Positions 6,608 to 12,142 of a stretch of 12,142 nt of DNA are shown in pieces. Origin of the DNA: WQTU01 sp031548835 (GTDB lineage: Bacteria; Spirochaetota; Spirochaetia; CADAEX01); contig JAVBQS010000231.1 in the NCBI GenBank assembly GCA_031548835.1, positions 1-12,142 on the forward strand, read 5' to 3'. Each line of letters starts with the position of its first letter. The first letter of the stretch is position 1. Below the pieces are notes generated by a model. The model worked only from the letters and a program-made list of their open reading frames with translations. It did not search any database and was not told the origin of the DNA. The translations under genes and the position numbers were made by a program.

Positions 6608-6803
6608 TTATTGCCCTATAATAAGTGCGCCGTTAAAATTATTTGAAAAATCAATAGTCTGCCATAATTATTAAGAATATCTTTTGCAAGATAATAATTG
6701 CCTCTGAAAGCTGCATCAACAAGAACCTGTGCTATTGGTGTTTATATCCAAAGAGGTTGATATAAATAGAGAAAATAAGCAGTATCAATAATTTTTTCTT
6801 CAT
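6608..6803 (-). pseudogene. Remnant of a small secreted-protein gene with two frameshifts
   Basis: Read on the minus strand, an ATG at 6803 opens with a good signal peptide (MKKKLLILLIFSIYINLFG), but that frame stops at 6732-6734. Moving one frame restores protein-like sequence from 6741: TPIAQVLVDAAFRG, then NYYLAKDILNNYG. A second shift near 6660 gives WQTIDFSNNFNGALIIGQ and a TAA at 6608-6610. The joined product would be some 60-65 residues. The helical VDAAFRGNYYLAKDILNN portion recalls an ankyrin-type helix pair, but one unit is too little to assign. No clear ribosome site precedes the ATG. The three fragments all look coding-like and lie in order, so a decayed gene is more likely than chance. 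Sequencing error at two sites is the alternative. Confidence 0.5.
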
Positions 6804-7149
6804 AGAAGATTATATTTCAATAAGAAATATCTTGGGCAGCCAATAACATATTATCGCTTTGTGTTGTAAAATTTCCATTTTTTAAAATACTTGTAATTAA
6901 TATACTAATAAATTGAACATATACTCTTGGTTTTTTAAAGATAATTAAAAAATAAAAATATAAAATAGCTTTGTTAAAATCATATATAAAGTGATTTAAG
7001 GTAGCGTTATATAAATCTGGGTATACATTTGATAGAAGAAGAGCATAAATATTTAATAGATTTTTATATTCAATAACTATAATATTGATAAAAAATATCT
7101 ATAATATTAGCTAATAAAAATTATTTATGATTAATTAAGAAGAAAATTT
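6804..7149. other. AT-rich gene-free stretch
   Basis: No convincing coding frame is visible on either strand. The composition is extremely AT-rich with short A and T runs. Its right end holds the presumed promoter region of the gene at 7163, including the CTATAATATT direct repeat. I see no tRNA, CRISPR, insertion sequence or strong hairpin here. Confidence 0.6.
7077..7108 (+). promoter_or_regulatory. Direct repeat CTATAATATT carrying two TATAAT boxes
   Basis: CTATAATATT occurs at 7077-7086 and again at 7099-7108, spaced 22 bases, about two helical turns. Each copy contains a perfect TATAAT (7078-7083 and 7100-7105), either of which could be a -10 element for the downstream gene. No good -35 box is found at the right distance from either copy, so the promoter call is tentative. 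Confidence 0.35.
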
Positions 7150-7162
7150 GAGGTAAATTTTC

Positions 7163-9508
7163 ATGAATAATTCTAATTTATCTGCCGAAAATCAGGTATA
7201 TATGAAAAGCAGAACACTGTTTGTAAAACTTTTTACTATGCTGTTATTCCTAATAATTAACTTTAATATTGGGGCAGAGGTAACTTTTGGCGGAATTAAT
7301 CTCTATTCTTCAAAAGAAGCTATTTTTACCGCAAAAGATGATCTTCCAGGCGAAACAAGGGTAAAAAATTATACAACACTGTTTAAAGCAGAAGTTGATA
7401 CAAAATTTATGCATCAGCTTACATTTTTTCCTGAAAGAGTTCTCTATTTAAAAGAAAAAGGAATTATCCAGATAAGTAACAGATTTGGTGTTTTTAGAAG
7501 CGATTCAACATTAAAAAGATATCAGCCAGTCCTTGAATTTCCAGCTTTTGTTAATGGAAGCCAGATATATACAGGCAAAATATCTGGAACAAAAGCTTCT
7601 CCAGATGGAAAATGGCTTGTTTATATGGTTCAGTCTTCTGCAGGTTATGGAAATCTTATTCTTATGGATCTTGATACAAATAATGAGACAATTATTTCTC
7701 CAAATATTGAATATTGCTATGGAGAACCCCGTATAGTATGGGCAGATAATTCTATGCTGCTTGTTTATGAAAAAGAAGGATCTCTTTTCTATTATAATGT
7801 TAATCAAAAATCTCCAAGCAGCATGATTGCTGAAAATTTCAGAAAAATAGGAAAAGGAAGAATTAATAATGTTGCATGGGATGGAGACAATCTTCTTTTT
7901 CTTAAAGATACTTTTATTTTTAAAATAAAAAGTTCTGAAATTTTTACAACATCGCTTTACAGTAATTTTATAGATGTTGGAGAAGCTCTTGGCCGTATTC
8001 CATTTAATTTTGATCCTAATTTTGATAATTATTGGCTATCTCCAAATGGCAAGGAAATTATTATAAATAAAGGCGGGAGAAATATTTTTTATTGCAGATT
8101 GGACAGAGATACTTTATTTGACCTTGTTGATGTAAAATCACTTCCCTATATTTTTCTGCCAAGAGGCACTGTTGTTAAAAATCTTATTTGGGATAAAAAC
8201 GGAACAGTTACAATCTTAACTTCTACTATTATAAAAGGTAAAAAAGAGACAGCTGTTTTCAGGCTTTATACAAATGGTTCTGCCAAAGAGCCGTCTTTTG
8301 TAAGATTAGATGAATTTGGCGTGTTTGATATAGTTGCGACTGATGATGGGCAAAAAATAGCGCTTATTAAAGAAAATAGCGTGGCTTTGAAATTTCATCA
8401 AAACTGGACATCTATAAAAGAATATCCGCTTAATACTCCACTTAATGTAATCTGGCTTAATAATGATGATATTGCAATTTTTGGTAAAAACAGGGCAGAA
8501 ATAGTAAAAACAAAAACAGATGAAAGAGATCTTTTAACAATTTCCCAGATAGAATCCTGCGGTTATAATAAATCTCTGTCTGCTATAATCTGTTCTGCAG
8601 ATGGAAAATCTTTTAAATGGGATGGAAATGGCGGCTGGGCAGAAACAACTGTTACAGATTATGACCCAGAGACAGTTTCTTCTGATGATTACCGTCTATA
8701 TGTTGAAAAATATCCGGGCGGAAGCTATAAAAATATGGTATATGTAAGAGATATTAAAGGCTATAAAACAGTGCCTCTCTTTCCAGTTCCAAAAATAAAA
8801 TATGATCCAATACCTTTAAAAGAAGAATCTGTTAATTTTAAGAATTTTACCCACGGCTCAAGAGTGCGCGGCAGATATATTTCCCTTGTTTTTAATGCAG
8901 TAAAAGATGATAGCGGGCTTACTGAAATACTTAATCTTCTTGCAGATTATGGAGTAAAAGCAACTTTTTTTGTAAGTGGCGATTTTATAAGAAGATATCC
9001 TGCTGCAGTGACAGAAATTGCTGACTCAGGCCATGAAACAGGCTCTCTTTTTTATTATAATTTTGACCTGACTGATGCTAGATATGGAGCAGATAAAGAG
9101 TTTATAATAAAGGGTCTTGCGCGAAATGAAGACGAATATTTCAAGACTACAGGAAAAGAGCTTTCTCTTTACTGGCATGCGCCATATTATTTTATCAATT
9201 CAATGATGATAGAGGCAGCCGCAGAAATGAATTACACTTATATAGGAAGAGATGTTATAATTCTGGATTCTAAATCAAATAAAGATGCTAATTATGAGAC
9301 AAGCCAGTTTTATGAACCAGCAGCAAAACTTCTTGAAACTATTGCAGCAGAGAAAAAACCAGGTTCTATAATACCTATAACAATAGGAAAGCCTGAAGAT
9401 GGCAGAAATGATTATCTTTTTCAATGTCTTGAGATGCTTATAAATAACCTGATATCTGCAGGTTATGAGATTGTGCCTGTATCAGCACAAATTGATATGG
9501 CAAAATAA
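7163..9508 (+). CDS. Exported beta-propeller-like protein with degenerate NodB domain
   Basis: This is a 781-residue exported protein. A GAGGT ribosome site 8 bases upstream supports the ATG at 7163. That start puts 13 residues before the basic-hydrophobic signal segment (about 14-38, MKSRTLFVKLFTMLLFLIIN). An internal ATG at 7202 would give a conventional signal peptide. Residues about 60-530 contain repeated TolB/WD40-like strands, for example ASPDGKWLVYM, IVWADNSMLLVY, YWLSPNGKEIII and IVATDDGQKIALI. From about 566 to the end is a NodB/polysaccharide-deacetylase fold (LLADYGVKATFFVSGDFIRRYP, GHETG, APYYF). The catalytic motifs are replaced: FDDG reads FNAV (N578, A579), H-S/T-x-x-H reads LFYYN (L629, N633), R-x-P-Y reads HAPY (H672), and the late L-x-H is absent. 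Enzymatic deacetylation is therefore unlikely; a binding or structural role is inferred. It lies 58 bases before fliS, probably in the same transcript. Confidence 0.85.
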   Translation: MNNSNLSAENQVYMKSRTLFVKLFTMLLFLIINFNIGAEVTFGGINLYSSKEAIFTAKDDLPGETRVKNYTTLFKAEVDTKFMHQLTFFPERVLYLKEKGIIQISNRFGVFRSDSTLKRYQPVLEFPAFVNGSQIYTGKISGTKASPDGKWLVYMVQSSAGYGNLILMDLDTNNETIISPNIEYCYGEPRIVWADNSMLLVYEKEGSLFYYNVNQKSPSSMIAENFRKIGKGRINNVAWDGDNLLFLKDTFIFKIKSSEIFTTSLYSNFIDVGEALGRIPFNFDPNFDNYWLSPNGKEIIINKGGRNIFYCRLDRDTLFDLVDVKSLPYIFLPRGTVVKNLIWDKNGTVTILTSTIIKGKKETAVFRLYTNGSAKEPSFVRLDEFGVFDIVATDDGQKIALIKENSVALKFHQNWTSIKEYPLNTPLNVIWLNNDDIAIFGKNRAEIVKTKTDERDLLTISQIESCGYNKSLSAIICSADGKSFKWDGNGGWAETTVTDYDPETVSSDDYRLYVEKYPGGSYKNMVYVRDIKGYKTVPLFPVPKIKYDPIPLKEESVNFKNFTHGSRVRGRYISLVFNAVKDDSGLTEILNLLADYGVKATFFVSGDFIRRYPAAVTEIADSGHETGSLFYYNFDLTDARYGADKEFIIKGLARNEDEYFKTTGKELSLYWHAPYYFINSMMIEAAAEMNYTYIGRDVIILDSKSNKDANYETSQFYEPAAKLLETIAAEKKPGSIIPITIGKPEDGRNDYLFQCLEMLINNLISAGYEIVPVSAQIDMAK

Positions 9509-9566
9509 GGAACTTTATATAGTTTTGATTATATACAAATTAAAACAAATAGAGGGGTAGGTTTTA

Positions 9567-9983
9567 ATGAATCCTTTAAACATGTATCGGGAAACTTCAA
9601 TAAAAACAGCAGGGCAGGGAAGGCTTATAGTATTGCTATATGATGAAGCAATAAAACAGCTTGATAAAGCAATAACTCTTCTTGATTCCGAGATGAAGCA
9701 GTATGATAGAGTAAATAGTTCAATAATCAAGGCTCAGGAAATAATTACTGAACTATCTGCTTCTCTTGATTTTGAAAAGGGAAAAGATATTGCAAGAAAT
9801 CTGTTCAGTTTATATGTCTATTTTAACCAGCAGCTGATGGCTGCAAATCTGGACAAAGACTCAAGGCCTATTAAACCTGTCAGAAATATGATGTTTGAAT
9901 TAAGATCAGCATGGAAACAGATTGAAAATACAAAAGAAATTCCTTCTGACAAAGGAAATGTAGGAATTGATGTCGCAGGGTAG
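9567..9983 (+). CDS. fliS: Flagellar export chaperone FliS
   Basis: This cytoplasmic chaperone binds the C-terminus of flagellin, keeping it unpolymerised before export through the flagellar type III system. The 138-residue product has the family hallmarks. The N-terminus NMYRETSIKTAGQGRLIVLLYDEAIKQL corresponds to the conserved Y-x-(x)4-10-T/A-s-p-x-x-L-I-x-x-L-Y-D-x-A segment (written here in pieces: NMYRETSIKTAGQG, then RLIVLLYDEAIKQL). This is followed by helices including LSASLDFEKGKDIARNL and the conserved LYVYFNQQLMAANL. A GAGGGG-type ribosome site lies about 9 bases upstream of the ATG. It follows the large exported protein and overlaps the next gene by 14 bases, which indicates co-transcription. 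No flagellin gene is in the window. Assignment is firm. Confidence 0.93.
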   Translation: MNPLNMYRETSIKTAGQGRLIVLLYDEAIKQLDKAITLLDSEMKQYDRVNSSIIKAQEIITELSASLDFEKGKDIARNLFSLYVYFNQQLMAANLDKDSRPIKPVRNMMFELRSAWKQIENTKEIPSDKGNVGIDVAG

Positions 9984-10440
9984 TTATTTGGACTGGTCTA
10001 TAGAAGCAAAAATTTTAAACTATCTCTCCTTTGTTGTTAAATCTTTTCAAAAATGCCATAAAGCTCTTTCTTTGCAGTATGAATCAGTTTTATGCGAAGA
10101 TGTTGACAGGTTTATATCCCAGGTAAAAAATTCATCTATTATAGCAAGTAACGCAAGCTGTTATAAAAAAACAGCAGATGCACTTATTGAAGATTTGAAA
10201 AAAGAGAAAGTTGCTGTATCTCCTGATTTTTTTTCAAATATAAAAAAAATGGAAGATGAAATTGAAAAACTTAAAGCAGACTACAGCATATTATATATAA
10301 GTTTGAAAAATAAAATTAAAGATCTTATGGGTTGTTATGATAAAAAATTATCAGGCTTTTCAAAAATCTCAAATGTTATAAGAAAAGAAAATAATAACAC
10401 TTCTTATCATATCCCAGAGATGATAGATGTATCTGTATGA
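9970..10440 (+). CDS. FlgN/FliT-like flagellar chaperone (putative)
   Basis: This is a 156-residue, mostly alpha-helical protein with coiled-coil character (heptad-like stretches near residues 60-75 and 88-125, such as IKKMEDEIEKLKADYSILYISL). Size, helical content and position directly after fliS fit the FlgN/FliT family of export chaperones for hook-associated or filament-cap proteins, but sequence identity is too low to be sure. A proline-containing tail, YHIPEMIDVSV, ends the protein. The start is uncertain. The ATG at 9970 has AGGA only 4 bases away. A TTG at 9967 would be 10 bases from an AAGGA (9952-9956). Either start lies inside fliS, so translation is probably coupled to it. The stop overlaps the polA start. 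Confidence 0.55.
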   Translation: MSQGSYLDWSIEAKILNYLSFVVKSFQKCHKALSLQYESVLCEDVDRFISQVKNSSIIASNASCYKKTADALIEDLKKEKVAVSPDFFSNIKKMEDEIEKLKADYSILYISLKNKIKDLMGCYDKKLSGFSKISNVIRKENNNTSYHIPEMIDVSV

Positions 10441-12142
10441 GCGCATCTCCTCTCTATATCCTTGACGGATACAGTCTTATATATAAATCTTATTTTGCCT
10501 TTATGAAGGCGCCTCTTTATAATAGAAAGAATGAAAACACATCTGCTCTTTTTGGCTTTTTCAGGACATTGTTTAGTTTTTTTGATCACTATCACCCTGA
10601 CTATTTTGTTGTTGCAATGGATTCAATAGGCCCTACATTCAGGCATAAACAATATGCTGAATACAAAGCAACAAGAGATAAAACACCGGAAGATCTTCAT
10701 GCCCAAATTTCCAGAATTGAAAAAATATTGGAAGCAATAGGTGTAAAAGTTGTAAGAGTAAATGGAGTTGAGGCAGATGATATAATAGCAACATTTGCAA
10801 AAAAATGTTCTGAAGAAAAAAGAAAATATTTTATAATTACAGGCGATAAAGATTTAATGCAGCTTGTATCTAAATATACCACAGTTCTTAAACCAGGCAA
10901 AACAGGATATGAAGAGATGGGCAGGGAAGAAGTATTTGAACAATATGGAGTATATCCCCAGCAGATAGTAGACTATCTTTCTCTTACAGGCGACAGCGCT
11001 GATAATATTCCAGGAGTCAAGGGAATAGGACCTAAAAATGCATCATCATTACTTGAAAAATATGGAAGCATTGAAGAGATCTATAATTCCCTTGATAAAA
11101 TGACAGGCAGTGTAAAAACCAAACTTGAAGAAGGAAAGGAAAACTGCAAAATAAGCAAAGACCTTGTTATTCTTAAAGATAATATTAAAATAGATAGTTC
11201 AATTAATGATTTTTCTACAAGCAATTTTTCTTTTGTAAATAGTGTAGAGCTTTTTGAAAATGAAAATGCAAAAAGCCTTGTTGCATGGGTAACGGAAAAA
11301 AGCGGCAAAGCTGTAAAAACAGCTAAAAAAGAGGGTGGTAAAAAACAGCGCTCTGAAAATGAAGAATTGCCTTTTGATCAAGATAGCGGAGAATTGCCTG
11401 ATACACCAACTGCCAAAGATAGCTCTGCTGCAGAAGATCTTAAAAAATATTTTAGCAGCAATGAAATTAAAATGCTAAAAGGTAAGGGATCTTATACTGC
11501 TGTTACAGATATTAACTCGCTTGATAATCTTATAAAAAAAGTAAAAGAGAAAAAGATATTTTCTTTTGATATAGAAACTGATGGCCTTGATACTTTTACA
11601 TCAAATCCTGTCGGATTTTCCATAGCGCTTGAAAATGGAAGCGGTTATTATATTCCGCTAAGAGCGGATAACAAAGAAGTATTATCAGAATCTATTGTTA
11701 AAAGCAGGCTGCGTCTTATATTGGAAGATAAGTCTTTAAAGCTTATAGGACAAAATATAAAATTTGATTATAAAGTTCTTTGTAAGTGGGGTGTAAAACC
11801 AGTTAATATATGGTTTGATACAATGATTGCAGCATGGCTTTTAAATACCCGCTTAACTTCTTTTGGCATGGACTATCTTGCTGAATACTATCTTGACTAT
11901 ACTACAATCCATTACAAAGATATTGTGCCTGAAGATAAAACATTTGATTATGTTCCGCTTGATAAAGCAGTGGAATATGCTGCTGAAGATGCTGATATAA
12001 CATACAGGTTTTATACTGTTTTTGCTAAACAGCTTAAAGAGCGTAAACTTGAATCTTTATTCTTTGATCTTGAAATGCCTATTGTTGTAATACTTTCAGA
12101 TATGGAACTTGAAGGCGTAAGAGTAAGAAAAGATGTTCTTGA
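10437..12142 (+). CDS. polA: DNA polymerase I, N-terminal part (runs off the window)
   Basis: This is a repair and replication enzyme that removes RNA primers and fills gaps. The 568 codons present cover the 5'-nuclease and 3'-5' exonuclease domains; most of the polymerase domain lies beyond the right edge. The ATG overlaps the previous stop as ATGA, and no clear ribosome site is visible, so coupling is likely. The 5'-nuclease (about 1-285) shows YILDG, FRHKQYAEYKATRDKTP, GVEADDIIA, ITGDKDLMQL and the helix-hairpin-helix DNIPGVKGIGPKNA. A charged, low-complexity linker spans about 285-345. The proofreading domain has intact metal-binding motifs: D378 and E380 in FDIETDG, D444 in NIKFDYK, and Y514/D518 in YAAEDAD. 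Many bacterial Pol I enzymes have lost this site, so proofreading here is probably active. Placement after flagellar chaperones is unusual for a housekeeping polymerase. Confidence 0.96.
   Translation, partial: MSASPLYILDGYSLIYKSYFAFMKAPLYNRKNENTSALFGFFRTLFSFFDHYHPDYFVVAMDSIGPTFRHKQYAEYKATRDKTPEDLHAQISRIEKILEAIGVKVVRVNGVEADDIIATFAKKCSEEKRKYFIITGDKDLMQLVSKYTTVLKPGKTGYEEMGREEVFEQYGVYPQQIVDYLSLTGDSADNIPGVKGIGPKNASSLLEKYGSIEEIYNSLDKMTGSVKTKLEEGKENCKISKDLVILKDNIKIDSSINDFSTSNFSFVNSVELFENENAKSLVAWVTEKSGKAVKTAKKEGGKKQRSENEELPFDQDSGELPDTPTAKDSSAAEDLKKYFSSNEIKMLKGKGSYTAVTDINSLDNLIKKVKEKKIFSFDIETDGLDTFTSNPVGFSIALENGSGYYIPLRADNKEVLSESIVKSRLRLILEDKSLKLIGQNIKFDYKVLCKWGVKPVNIWFDTMIAAWLLNTRLTSFGMDYLAEYYLDYTTIHYKDIVPEDKTFDYVPLDKAVEYAAEDADITYRFYTVFAKQLKERKLESLFFDLEMPIVVILSDMELEGVRVRKDVL

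Noticed and set aside
9509..9566. Separate promoter or terminator between the exported protein and fliS
   Set aside because: Only a 4-base AACT/AGTT inverted repeat is present, and there is no paired -35/-10 or recognisable flagellar sigma-factor site.

Overview
The window is AT-rich DNA (roughly one third G+C by eye) from a bacterium that carries flagellar genes. It holds genes for a flagellin chaperone (fliS), a second flagellar-chaperone-like protein and DNA polymerase I (polA), next to a very large exported protein. The gene set and low G+C would fit a Treponema-like spirochaete or another flagellated anaerobe. This placement is an inference, because no rRNA or lineage-diagnostic gene is present.

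Region 1 (85-5653) looks like one regulated metabolic module. A MurR/RpiR-type regulator (minus strand) diverges from a plus-strand run: an M20-family metallohydrolase resembling YgeY, an 11-helix membrane protein built from two similar halves, and two tandem choline-kinase/LicA-like phosphotransferases. The divergent intergenic region (958-1151) has a recognisable promoter for each direction and a cluster of TGAAA/TTTCA half-sites at the expected start of the plus-strand transcript, which is where a repressor would sit. The simplest reading is import of a small amide- or ester-containing compound, hydrolysis by the M20 enzyme and phosphorylation of the released alcohol or amino-alcohol. The substrate cannot be told from sequence.

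Region 2 (5654-7162) starts with a 166-residue protein of unknown function that has clustered Cys/His residues. Almost 1 kb without an intact convincing gene follows. It contains a weak terminator, a ~100-bp interrupted inverted repeat, a doubtful small membrane ORF and, on the minus strand, the remains of a small secreted-protein gene broken by two frameshifts. It looks like decaying accessory DNA.

Region 3 (7163-12142) is a tightly packed plus-strand series. It comprises a 781-residue exported protein (beta-propeller-like region plus a NodB/polysaccharide-deacetylase fold that has lost its recognisable catalytic residues), fliS, a FlgN/FliT-like coiled-coil protein that overlaps fliS, and polA. 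polA starts in a 4-base ATGA overlap and runs off the right edge after 568 codons, before most of its polymerase domain.

The observations most worth following are the RpiR-M20-permease-kinase-kinase module and the catalytically dead NodB fold on a propeller next to flagellar chaperone genes.
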